Source: Chlorobiales bacterium
Lineage (GTDB): Bacteria; Bacteroidota; Chlorobiia; Chlorobiales; Chlorobiaceae
Length of the DNA: 18,968 nucleotides
Reading direction: 5' to 3'
NCBI GenBank assembly: GCA_022360275.1
Contig: JAKSDC010000102.1
Location: forward strand, 1-18,968
Positions 8,176-14,708 of the stretch are shown piece after piece; position 1 is the stretch's first letter, and each line of letters starts with the position of its first letter. The notes below the pieces were generated by a model. It saw nothing but the letters and a program-made list of their open reading frames with translations. It was not told the DNA's origin and searched no databases. The position numbers and the translations under genes are program-made.

Positions 8176-8552
8176 ATAATCTGTGTTTGGTTAAGCCTGT
8201 TCCGGTTGTTTCTTTCCTTATTCTGTCGGGAACAGCTGGTATTTTTTTACGAAAAAATACCAGAAAATCGTCATTGTTTTATCTTTAAATATAAGAAAAA
8301 AAATACAACCAAGCTCCGCCAAGATCTTTTCCTGCCTAAGCTGTTGATAAAAGACCGCTTATCAGCATTTCCGGTTTTATTTTTTGTGTTTTGTTTCACG
8401 TCCTTGCCGGTCCTCGAAGATTTCCCTGTTAGTATCGTTGTAAGGAAGGGCATATTTGCTGTGCCGGGTGTAAACTATTGTTGTCCGAATTCGGTTATTA
8501 AAACAGCGGCTTATCTGTCGCGTATTCATGCACATAATCAGGTAAAAACCGT
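8176..8552. other. 377-base divergent intergenic region
   Basis: Non-coding stretch between rlpA (-) and the ArsA-like gene (+). It is A+T rich. It holds a perfect 12-bp inverted repeat at 8236-8263 and a smaller dyad TGATAA/TTATCA at 8345-8364. An open frame across this region on the + strand is antisense to rlpA, low in complexity and has no recognisable protein character. Promoters for both flanking genes must lie here, but none could be assigned with confidence. Confidence 0.6.
8236..8263. repeat. Perfect 12-bp inverted repeat, hairpin with TACG loop
   Basis: CTGGTATTTTTT (8236-8247) and AAAAAATACCAG (8252-8263) are exact reverse complements around a four-base loop. No T-run follows the stem on either strand beyond the stem itself, so a classical terminator is not obvious. 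It sits 61 bases upstream of the rlpA start and could be an operator or a 5'-leader structure. Function is unknown. Confidence 0.7.
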
Positions 8553-9770
8553 ATGCGTTTAATTTTGATGACCGGAAAAGGTGGGGTCGGAAAGACTTCT
8601 ATGGCGGCAGCTACAGGGCTTCGCTGTGCCGAGTTGGGTTATAAAACTCTTGTGTTGAGCACAGATCCCGCTCACTCCCTTGCCGACAGCTTTGATATCG
8701 AACTCGGACATGAACCGAAAGAGGTGTGTCAAAACCTATGGGGAGCGGAGCTTGACGTTCTCGAAGAACTTGAACAAAACTGGGGATCGGTCAAGCGCTA
8801 TATTACCGAAGTGTTGCAGGCCAGAGGACTTGAAGGTGTTCAGGCAGAAGAACTGGCTATTTTGCCTGGCTCGGATGAAATATTCGGACTGGTAAGGGTG
8901 TTCCGCCACCACAAAGAGGGAAGCTACGATGTGCTGATCATTGACTCGGCGCCGACAGGTACAGCGCTACGGCTGTTGAGCATTCCCGAAGTGACCGGCT
9001 GGTATATGCGTCGTTTTTACAAGCCCCTGGAAAAAGTTGCGGTAACGCTCAGGCCAATCGTTGAGCCGATATTCAGGCCAATTGCCGGCTTTTCGCTTCC
9101 TGACAAGCAGATGATGGACGTTCCTTATGAGTTTTACCAGAAGATTGAGCGGCTGGGAGAAATTCTTAAAGATAATACCGTGACAACGGTCAGGCTTGTG
9201 ACCAATCCTGAGCGGATGGTGCTTAACGAATCTCTCAGGGCACACGCTTATCTCAGTCTGTACGATATTTCAACGGACCTGATTATTGCAAACAGAATTA
9301 TTCCGGATGAAGTAGCCGATCCTTATTTCCAATACTGGAAAGAAAACCAGAAAATGTACCGCAATGATATTTACGAGAACTTCAATCCTCTTCCTGTAAA
9401 GGAAGTTCCGTTGTATTCGCGTGAAATATGCGGTCTTGAAACGCTTGACAAGCTCAAGGAACTGCTCTACGGTGATGAGGATCCCTCGCAGGTGTACTAT
9501 AAGGAGAATACTATGCGGGTTGAGCAGGCCAAAAACGGCTATACCCTTGAAATTTCCTTACCGGGGATAGAGAAGGATCAGATACAGATTACCAAGAAGG
9601 GTGATGAATTGAATATTCGTATCGGCAACCACCGAAGAAACCTTGTGCTGCCCCAGGCGCTTGCCACGCTGAAAACTGCTGGTGCAGAAATGGAAAATGA
9701 GTTACTCAAGATCGCTTTTGAAGAGGAAAATGGAAAAAACTTTGATAAAAAAGGTAACAAGAACCGATAA
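8553..9770 (+). CDS. ArsA/Get3-family ATPase with C-terminal Hsp20-like domain
   Basis: A 405-residue cytosolic ATPase. The deviant P-loop GKGGVGKTS lies at residues 8-16. The switch I motif STDPAHSLADSFD follows near 36-48 and the switch II motif DSAPTGTALRLLSIPE at 131-146. From about residue 321 the chain turns into a small beta domain (VEQAKNGYTLEISLPGIEKD, then ELNIRIGNHRRNLVLPQAL), which matches the alpha-crystallin-like ArsA_HSP20 extension. The chain lacks the repeated two-half architecture of arsenite-pump ArsA and the zinc CXXC of eukaryotic Get3. No arsenic genes are nearby, so arsenite export is unlikely. ATP-dependent handling of a membrane or photosynthetic client protein is a reasonable inference. 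Several such paralogues are known in green sulfur bacteria. Confidence 0.92.
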   Translation: MRLILMTGKGGVGKTSMAAATGLRCAELGYKTLVLSTDPAHSLADSFDIELGHEPKEVCQNLWGAELDVLEELEQNWGSVKRYITEVLQARGLEGVQAEELAILPGSDEIFGLVRVFRHHKEGSYDVLIIDSAPTGTALRLLSIPEVTGWYMRRFYKPLEKVAVTLRPIVEPIFRPIAGFSLPDKQMMDVPYEFYQKIERLGEILKDNTVTTVRLVTNPERMVLNESLRAHAYLSLYDISTDLIIANRIIPDEVADPYFQYWKENQKMYRNDIYENFNPLPVKEVPLYSREICGLETLDKLKELLYGDEDPSQVYYKENTMRVEQAKNGYTLEISLPGIEKDQIQITKKGDELNIRIGNHRRNLVLPQALATLKTAGAEMENELLKIAFEEENGKNFDKKGNKNR

Positions 9771-9796
9771 ATAAGCTGATGTTTTTTGGAGGAGGG

Positions 9797-9825
9797 TTGA
9801 TTTTAAATAAGCTTCTTCTTAAAAT
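9797..9825 (+). promoter_or_regulatory. Possible sigma70-type promoter for the 9903 gene
   Basis: TTGATT (9797-9802) and TAAAAT (9820-9825) are separated by 17 bases and lie 78 bases ahead of the next start codon. Copies of ATAAGCT overlap the spacer and -10 region. Assigned by eye. Confidence 0.35.
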
Positions 9826-9902
9826 AAGCTATAGTTATATTACCTTTTCTATTAGTCTTAAGAACGATATCCGTTTACTTCGGAGAGGAGAACAAGAGCG
9901 CA

Positions 9903-10190
9903 ATGTCTTTCCAGGTTGGAGATCCGGTCATCTACAAAAAGCCGAAAAACTCCCCGCGTCCAGGTCCACGTGCGAGGCAGGTGTATCCTCTTAAACACGG
10001 TGAGACCTATCATTATGTGGTTGACAAATTCTGGAAAGTAATCGGTGTCAATGATGATAACACCGTTGATGTGGTTACCAGGACAGGGAAAAAGCATCGT
10101 CTTGAGCAAAATGATCCTAATCTGTACAAGGCCCGTTTTCTCAAATACCTCTTCTTCAGGAAAAAGTTTCCGGATCTCGAAGCATTATAG
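9903..10190 (+). CDS. Small conserved basic protein of unknown function
   Basis: A 95-residue cytosolic protein rich in Lys, Arg and Pro. The N-terminus FQVGDPVIYKKPK resembles the first strand of an SH3/KOW-like barrel. It is followed by a proline/arginine linker (SPRPGPRARQVYP), a central VVDKFWKVIGVNDDNTVDV beta hairpin, TRTGKKHRL, and a basic aromatic tail RFLKYLFFRKKFPDL. The small beta-barrel look and the charge suggest nucleic-acid binding, but this is inference. A good ribosome-binding site (GGAGAGGAG upstream) supports the ATG at 9903. It lies 132 bases after the ArsA-like gene with its own candidate promoter. Similar small proteins occur across bacteria without an assigned role. Confidence 0.8.
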   Translation: MSFQVGDPVIYKKPKNSPRPGPRARQVYPLKHGETYHYVVDKFWKVIGVNDDNTVDVVTRTGKKHRLEQNDPNLYKARFLKYLFFRKKFPDLEAL

Positions 10191-10218
10191 AAAAAACAGC
10201 ATGCCGGTCTCATTCGGC

Positions 10219-10452
10219 TTAATCCTCGCCTTCACCTACAGGCTCTGACCCTGTTCTCAGGTGGTGAGCCTCTGTATCGAACCACAAGGGTTTTTCATTT
10301 CGGAGCATACTGATCACTACCTGAAACTCGGAAGCATCCTTGAAAATTCTGTTTTCAATCAGCTGGCTGCTGGAATCATAAAGGGCAATTCTGCCTTTGT
10401 GCTCGTTCAGATCCCACCTGCTGTAGTAGCTTGCCACAAGTACATTTGCCAT
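10219..10452 (-). CDS. Small hypothetical protein
   Basis: A 77-residue frame with balanced composition. Its N-terminus MANVLVASYYSRWDLNEHKG looks like a beta strand and turn, its middle RIALYDSSSQLIENRIFKDA like strand and helix, and its tail GSEPVGEGED is acidic. No family is recognised and no signal or membrane segment is present. The ribosome-binding site is weak. It is converging with the 9903 gene and follows the pentapeptide-repeat gene by 98 bases on the same strand. It is kept because its composition is protein-like and no better frame covers the gap. It may be lineage-specific. Confidence 0.55.
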   Translation of the reverse strand: MANVLVASYYSRWDLNEHKGRIALYDSSSQLIENRIFKDASEFQVVISMLRNEKPLWFDTEAHHLRTGSEPVGEGED

Positions 10453-10550
10453 AACTCTGTCTGATATGGGGTTAAAATATTACTATCCAGCCAACCGGTG
10501 ACTGGGGAGTACCTCAACGAACCATATGATTCGGGCTTCTTGATTTTTGT

Positions 10551-11879
10551 TTACTTTTTCCGTACAAATCTTGCTCCTCGGAGCGTCGCCCAGCCGGAAG
10601 TTGCCTTTTTTCCTGAGGGGATGACTGTTTCGGCCGAAATCAGGGCGTTATCGAAAATGGTATAAATGAGCTTGGCGCCGGTCAGGTTTGCTCCTCTTAA
10701 ATCGGCTTTTGCAAGGTCTGCATCGTACAGGTTTGCGTTTGAAAGGTTTGCTCCGTTCAGGTTTGCTCCGTGAAGTTTTGCTCCATAGAACTGTGTCCCG
10801 GTGAGGTTGGCTCGACTCAGATCGGCATTTTTCATGAAGGCGCGTTCAAAATTCGATCCCTGGAGGTTTGCGTTACGGAAAACAGTTTCTTTCAGGTTCG
10901 CCCTTTTCCATGATGTTTTGACAAGGTCGGATCCTGAAAAGTCTGCTTTGTCGAGCTTTGCCCCGTTCATGGTTGAGCTTGTCATCGTCACTTTTTTCAG
11001 ATCTGCGCCTTCCAGCCCGGCACCTTCAAGGTTCTCTTCCTGAAGATCGGTTTCCATTTCGGGGTTATCTTTTCGAAAGGTGTTCCAGGCTGCAACATCC
11101 TGTAAGAGGAGTGTTTCGGGGGATTTTTCAATGCCGGCGGACTCTGAATCAAGAATTGCTGCAGTGCGGGAGGTTGTGTGAATTGGAAAAAACTCGGATT
11201 TCATGGCAACCGGTGCTTTTTCAGTTTCCTCAGAGTATTTTGCTTCATTCAGTGAGGCCCAGAGAGAGGTTGCTCTTTCGCCTGAGGGAAGAATGGTATT
11301 GTTGGAAATCAATGCTCCGGTGAGTTTTGCCTGTCTGAGCAGCTTGGCGCCGGTCAGGTTGGCTCCTCTGAGATCGGCGCGGCTGAGATTGGCTTCGAAG
11401 AAGCGGCTGTTTTGAAGATCTGTTTCGGCCAGGTTTGCTCCCTCAAAGTTTGCAAAACGAAAATCCGCTCGGGTAAGATTTGCGCCGTTAAAGCTTGCTC
11501 CTTTAGCATACGAGTTTTTAAAATCCGCTCCTGAAAGATTTGCCCCGTTCAGGTGGGCGTTTTTGAGGTTGGAGCGTTTAAGTTTAGCAAACAAAATTTT
11601 GGCATTTTGGAAGTTTGCGCCGTTGAGGCTCGCACCGTTAAACTGTGCTCTTGCCATGCTCGCATTGCTGAGATCGGCGTTATCGAGAACAGCGTCTTCC
11701 AGGTTGGCTTTGTCGAGGTCTATTTCCTTTGAAGGATTTGCCGCACGCATGGAGTTCCATGAGCTGGTACCCGAAAGCAGCTCTTTAAGCAATGAGGGAT
11801 CATATCCAAAAGCTGAAGTGCAGGCAGGACCTACCTGTAATACGAAAAACAATGTTGAAAAAACCAGGATTTTTTTCAT
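10551..11879 (-). CDS. Exported pentapeptide-repeat protein with tandem-duplicated domain
   Basis: A 442-residue protein with a signal peptide (core ILVFSTLFFVLQVG, cut near residues 20-26). Most of the chain is A(D/N)LXX pentapeptide repeats, expected to fold as a right-handed quadrilateral beta-helix. It is built of two homologous halves, about residues 31-217 and 257-442. Each half begins with a helical cap containing W-N-x-(M/F)-R-x2-N-P, runs through about 25 pentapeptides, and ends with LTGAKL and then (I/V)(L/I)PSG(E/K)(R/K)ATS-W-A. A Ser/Thr/Glu-rich linker joins them. Known pentapeptide proteins include DNA-mimic gyrase inhibitors, but a periplasmic location argues against that here. 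A structural or binding role outside the cytoplasm is inferred. No partner is evident. Confidence 0.9.
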   Translation of the reverse strand: MKKILVFSTLFFVLQVGPACTSAFGYDPSLLKELLSGTSSWNSMRAANPSKEIDLDKANLEDAVLDNADLSNASMARAQFNGASLNGANFQNAKILFAKLKRSNLKNAHLNGANLSGADFKNSYAKGASFNGANLTRADFRFANFEGANLAETDLQNSRFFEANLSRADLRGANLTGAKLLRQAKLTGALISNNTILPSGERATSLWASLNEAKYSEETEKAPVAMKSEFFPIHTTSRTAAILDSESAGIEKSPETLLLQDVAAWNTFRKDNPEMETDLQEENLEGAGLEGADLKKVTMTSSTMNGAKLDKADFSGSDLVKTSWKRANLKETVFRNANLQGSNFERAFMKNADLSRANLTGTQFYGAKLHGANLNGANLSNANLYDADLAKADLRGANLTGAKLIYTIFDNALISAETVIPSGKKATSGWATLRGARFVRKK

Positions 11880-11951
11880 GAGAGCGTTGTTAAAACATTA
11901 GTGAACGCATGTTAGTGCAATATATGCAACCATGTAGTCTAATAGGAATAA

Positions 11952-12773
11952 TCAGATCCTCGATCGCAGTAAAATAAACGAACCTGCAAGAATCAGAGAG
12001 CCCCCTATCCATGCGGATGCCGGAGGAATTTCATTCCAGAAAAAGTAGCCGTAAAGAATAGAGAAAACAATGGAGGAGTAACTTGCCGCCGCAACAACCG
12101 GGGCGTAGTCCATTTTGTAGGCAAGTGTCATCAGGTACTGGCCGATAGTCGAGAAAAGCGCAACGCCGGCAAGAAGCAGCCATTCATCGCGATCAGGCAT
12201 GATGAACGAGGGGCCCATCCACAGGGTGCTGAGGAGCGCGGTAACGACAAAAAAGTTAGTAACGATTGTTGCCGGATCGTCGGTACGGTTTAATTTTCTA
12301 ACAAGCAGGTGAGCTATTGCCGAAGCTGTTGCAGCTCCTATGCTTACCCATGCCGCCACAGTCCATCCCAGCGAGGGATCCAAAATAAGGATTATGCCGG
12401 CAAGGCCGGTGCCAATGGCGGCCCATACGGCGGCGTTCGGTTTTTCTCCGACAACCCAGGGGGCCAGAACGGCAAGAATGAGTGGCTGTGTTTTTCCGAG
12501 AAAGACGCTCACAGCAAGAGGGATATGCGTGAGTGTGTAATAGAAGCCGCTGATGGCTAAAAATCCGAACAAGGCACGGAGCAGAAGAGTTTTCCAAGCC
12601 GTGACAACAAACTTTTTTTTCTTCAGCCAGAGGAAGCCGAAAAAAAAGGGGAGCGGCATGACGCTGCGGAACAAGATGATTTCAGGAATCGGCAGCGAAG
12701 ATCCGATTCCCTTGATCATTGCCGCCATGGTGACGAAGCAGGCTGAGGCTATAAGCATGAGAACGACGCTCAT
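11952..12773 (-). CDS. EamA/DMT-superfamily transporter
   Basis: A 273-residue polytopic membrane protein with about ten hydrophobic helices arranged as two EamA repeats. Recognisable family text includes PIPEIILFRSVMPLPFF in the first repeat, the helix pair containing PLAVSVFLGKTQPLILAVLAP, and FSTIGQYLMTLAYKMDYAPVVAAAS plus NEIPPASAWIGGSLILAGS in the second. Members move amino acids, metabolites or nucleotide sugars by exchange or proton coupling; the substrate cannot be told. It is slightly short for the family but complete. It ends 72 bases before the pentapeptide-repeat gene on the same strand. The start ATG at 12773 gives a normal first helix. Confidence 0.92.
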   Translation of the reverse strand: MSVVLMLIASACFVTMAAMIKGIGSSLPIPEIILFRSVMPLPFFFGFLWLKKKKFVVTAWKTLLLRALFGFLAISGFYYTLTHIPLAVSVFLGKTQPLILAVLAPWVVGEKPNAAVWAAIGTGLAGIILILDPSLGWTVAAWVSIGAATASAIAHLLVRKLNRTDDPATIVTNFFVVTALLSTLWMGPSFIMPDRDEWLLLAGVALFSTIGQYLMTLAYKMDYAPVVAAASYSSIVFSILYGYFFWNEIPPASAWIGGSLILAGSFILLRSRI

Positions 12774-12857
12774 GACAAGTCAAAATTTAAAATTAGCTTG
12801 GTGACACTTGGCGGCTTGATGGCTGGAAAACCGTGCTGCAATGTAGTAAGGATGTTT

Positions 12858-12887
12858 TCCTATAGGTCTTATAGGACTTATAAAATG
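12858..12887. repeat. TATAGG-type nonamer tandem repeat with dyad
   Basis: TATAGGTCT, TATAGGACT and TATAAAATG follow one another at a 9-base period from 12861. The first two also form an inverted repeat, TCCTATA (12858-12864) and TATAGGA (12870-12876), around a 5-base centre. Likely a short decayed intergenic repeat or an operator. Confidence 0.5.
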
Positions 12888-13063
12888 CTTTCGTGACGCT
12901 TGTGTTCTTTTTAAACTATCCGCATGTTTTGCCAGATGCCGACGAAAGAGAGGAGACCTGACTGTCCGCTTCAGCCTTCGTGTGAAGAGAAAAAAACAAA
13001 ATTTAAAGAGGTTTCATAATCGGCAGGAAAAATATTTCGGGAGCCGTAGCCAGAAACGAACTA

Positions 13064-13080
13064 CGTTACAGTTGCGTTAC
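13064..13080. promoter_or_regulatory. Paired CGTTAC direct repeat, possible activator site
   Basis: CGTTAC occurs at 13064-13069 and 13075-13080, 11 bases apart (about one helical turn), about 50 bases upstream of the start at 13133. A TTATAT sequence follows at 13083. The arrangement resembles a tandem regulator site, but no regulator is identified. Confidence 0.3.
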
Positions 13081-13132
13081 GGTTATATGGTTGAAGAGTT
13101 GAAAAGCAATCCTGTGTTTGGAGGGTATGATC

Positions 13133-13840
13133 ATGACAGAAAAAACAAGATATAAATATAAGGGAAAAGTTCTGGTGGCAGGGGCAACAGGAAGGACCGG
13201 AAGATGGGTGGTTTCCCGCCTTCGGTATTATGGTGTGCCGGTCAAAGTCCTGACGCGTTCTGCAGAGAAAGCCAAGGCACTTGGCGATGTCGAGGTGGTT
13301 GAAGGGAAAATCCAGAACGAGGAGGATGTTGTAAAAGCGGTAACCGGCTGCACGGCAGTTATCTCAGCGCTGGGATCGAGTGAAGTGTTTGGAGATGCGT
13401 CTCCAGGCGAGGTTGACAGGGATGGTGTTATCAGGCTCGTGGACCAGGCTGCAAAGGCAGGTGTGAAACATTTTGGTCTTGTCAGCTCGATGGCCGTAAC
13501 CAAGTGGTATCATCCTCTCAATCTTTTTGCGGGCGTGCTAAGCAAAAAGTTCGAGGCTGAGAAACATCTGAGAGATGTGTTTGGCAAGGACGGCCGTTCC
13601 TATACGATTGTTCGTCCTGGCGGACTGAAGGACGGAGAGCCGTTGCTCCATAACCTTCATGTTGATCAGGGAGACAGGTTGTGGAGCGGGTGGATAAACC
13701 GAGGGGATGTTGCCGAACTTCTGGTTGTGTCTCTCTGGACCGAAAAGGCGAAAAATAAAACCTTTGAAGTGATTAACGAAGGAGAAGAAGAGCATCGCCA
13801 GGACAGCCTGGAGCCATATTATGACAAGCTTGCAAGTTAA
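13133..13840 (+). CDS. Atypical SDR / NmrA-like NAD(P)-binding protein
   Basis: A 235-residue single-domain Rossmann protein. It opens with the atypical-SDR glycine motif VLVAGATGRTGRWVVSRL, then has VKVLTRSAEKAKAL after the second strand. This is followed by VVEGKIQNEEDVVKAV, AVISALGSS, the GVKHFGLVSSMAV strand, and YTIVRPGGLKDGEP. The group includes NmrA-like and Tic62/HSCARG-like proteins that bind NAD(P)H and often lack enzyme activity; no clear catalytic Tyr-X3-Lys is seen. The ATG at 13133 is chosen because GGAGGG at 13120-13125 lies seven bases upstream; a TTG at 13118 would overlap that site. It is followed by a terminator-like dyad. In phototrophs such proteins can act in pigment or photosystem biogenesis, but that is inference. 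Confidence 0.88.
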   Translation: MTEKTRYKYKGKVLVAGATGRTGRWVVSRLRYYGVPVKVLTRSAEKAKALGDVEVVEGKIQNEEDVVKAVTGCTAVISALGSSEVFGDASPGEVDRDGVIRLVDQAAKAGVKHFGLVSSMAVTKWYHPLNLFAGVLSKKFEAEKHLRDVFGKDGRSYTIVRPGGLKDGEPLLHNLHVDQGDRLWSGWINRGDVAELLVVSLWTEKAKNKTFEVINEGEEEHRQDSLEPYYDKLAS

Positions 13841-13846
13841 TCTCTT

Positions 13847-13925
13847 AGCGCGGACAGCAGATATACGATGCCAGAGGATTTTTTTGAGCTATTGAGAGAG
13901 CATTGTCCGCGCTTTGTTTTTATTT
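13847..13925 (+). terminator. Terminator-like dyad with long loop
   Basis: AGCGCGGACA (13847-13856) and TGTCCGCGCT (13904-13913) are perfect 10-base complements, followed directly by TTGTTTTTATTT. The 47-base loop is longer than usual. It lies six bases after the NAD(P)-binding gene's stop and probably ends its transcript. Confidence 0.6.
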
Positions 13926-13943
13926 CCCGCTGACAGAAAAAAT

Positions 13944-14077
13944 CAAGAGGCTGTCTCAGAAGCCTGCCGCCTATGGGAGATACCGCGATCTCCACTCCCG
14001 GTTTTCTTGTAATCTTCGAACTCTTAACGATTGCCTGCTCAAAATACGCGAGGCCGCCTTTTTGGGACAGCCTCTTG
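13944..14077. mobile_element. MITE-like element or IS remnant with terminal inverted repeats
   Basis: The ends are CAAGAGGCTGTCTCAGAAG (from 13944) and its imperfect complement ending at 14077. The first 12 bases match exactly and most of the next seven agree. The GAGGCTGTCTCA-type end is common on transposase-bearing insertion sequences of the IS4/IS5/IS1182 type. The 134-base body has no transposase, so it is a non-autonomous or deleted copy. A smaller dyad GGAGAT/ATCTCC lies inside at 13976-13993. No clear target-site duplication is visible. It lies just downstream of the csmD stop. Confidence 0.5.
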
Positions 14078-14108
14078 GTTTTTTATACAGCTTGTCGTTT
14101 GGCTAGCC

Positions 14109-14507
14109 TTAGAGCTTTTTGCCTATTGGAAGAACTGAGGAAACAGCGCTTCCAACGGTACCGACTGCCGATTGAACTACCGAGAGCATATTGTTGCCGA
14201 CAAAGCCGACGGTTTCGGCTGCTTTCCAGCCCCAACCGCCTACGGTTTCAATTCCTTTTACGGCAACGTCACCCATTGTTGCGACAAGCGTGTTGAGGGG
14301 TTCAGAAAGCGAATTCAGCGTTTCGGTCACTGTTTTGGCACCGGTTTCAAGAACTCCGGCAAGGTTCTTGTTCATGTTTTCAATAGTCGGTGTCAGTGTC
14401 TGAATACCTTTGTCAAGAGCTGTAATCTGCGCGACAGCAAGGCCGCTAAGGCTTTGCACTGTCCCGGTGATTGTCTGGGCGAGATCTACTTTTCCTTCGT
14501 TGGCCAT
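14109..14507 (-). CDS. csmD: Chlorosome envelope protein, CsmC/CsmD family
   Basis: A 132-residue protein from the start MANEGKVDLAQ. It is small, Cys-free and rich in Ala, Val, Thr and Gly, with long amphipathic helical stretches (TVQSLSGLAVAQITALDKGI, LNSLSEPLNTLVATMGDVAV), a GGWGWKAAETVGFVGNN turn and a hydrophobic tail. This matches the CsmC/CsmD chlorosome envelope group, which lies in the lipid monolayer around the chlorosome. It is called csmD because it lies next to a CsmE-like gene, while csmC is known beside csmA; this choice is tentative. The open frame continues upstream to 14669, but the promoter at 14567-14594 lies inside that extension, so the shorter start is right. An ATG at 14513 adds two residues and is better spaced from AAGAGAA. 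Confidence 0.8.
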   Translation of the reverse strand: MANEGKVDLAQTITGTVQSLSGLAVAQITALDKGIQTLTPTIENMNKNLAGVLETGAKTVTETLNSLSEPLNTLVATMGDVAVKGIETVGGWGWKAAETVGFVGNNMLSVVQSAVGTVGSAVSSVLPIGKKL

Positions 14508-14566
14508 GGTCATGTTCTCTTTTGGGTTATGGTAATGCTTTTTTACAGGGATTTTCTCACGCACGT

Positions 14567-14594
14567 AATTTACGAATCGCAAGCGCACGGTCAA
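14567..14594 (-). promoter_or_regulatory. csmD promoter
   Basis: On the minus strand TTGACC (14594-14589) and TAAATT (14572-14567) are 16 bases apart, a good sigma70-type match. Transcription would begin about 50 bases ahead of the csmD start. The same -10 hexamer occurs before csmE. Confidence 0.6.
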
Positions 14595-14649
14595 AAAGGT
14601 TGAAGAAAATATGGAATTGGAGAGAAAGCAAAGAGCGGAAGCGATCGGG

Positions 14650-14681
14650 ACAAAATAAAAACGGGGCACTGATGCCCCGTT
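14650..14681 (-). terminator. Intrinsic terminator after csmE
   Basis: AACGGGGCA and TGCCCCGTT (14681-14673 and 14668-14660 read on the minus strand) form a perfect 9-bp stem with a four-base loop, followed by TTTTATTTTG on the minus strand. It lies 27 bases past the csmE stop and upstream of the csmD promoter, so it separates the two transcripts or limits read-through. Confidence 0.88.
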
Positions 14682-14708
14682 AAACCTTTTGTAAAATCAT
14701 GCGGATAA

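Larger units (their letters stand above)
12774..13132. other. 359-base divergent intergenic region
   Basis: Non-coding region between the EamA transporter (-) and the NAD(P)-binding protein (+). It contains a short nonamer repeat with dyad symmetry at 12858-12887 and paired CGTTAC boxes at 13064-13080. No RNA gene or protein-like frame was found. Promoters for both genes presumably lie here. Confidence 0.6.

Noticed and set aside
8017..8562. Long + strand open frame of 181 codons spanning rlpA antisense and the gap before the ArsA-like gene
   Set aside because: Its first third is antisense to a well-supported lipoprotein gene, the rest is A+T-rich with Lys, Phe and Leu runs, and no domain or ribosome-binding site is evident.
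8553..9770. Arsenic-resistance ATPase
   Set aside because: There is no second ATPase half, no ArsB, ArsR or ArsD neighbour, and the Hsp20-like tail points to a chaperone-type paralogue.
10551..11879. Repetitive DNA that could be taken for a CRISPR-like or tandem repeat array
   Set aside because: The periodicity is 15 bases in frame and encodes pentapeptide repeats; there are no uniform repeats with unique spacers.
10801..11901. Several + strand open frames opposite the pentapeptide-repeat gene
   Set aside because: They are mirror frames produced by the repeat's codon pattern and have Arg/Leu/Ser-biased composition.
13903..14296. Two + strand frames over the inverted-repeat element and csmD that might be a transposase fragment
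   Set aside because: No transposase motif (DDE surroundings, helix-turn-helix) is visible and one frame runs antisense through csmD.
14508..14669. N-terminal extension of csmD to give a 186-residue protein with a hydrophobic start
   Set aside because: The extension contains the csmD promoter, begins at the csmE terminator stem, and is not part of the known family; the MANEGKVDLAQ start has a ribosome-binding site and a typical length.
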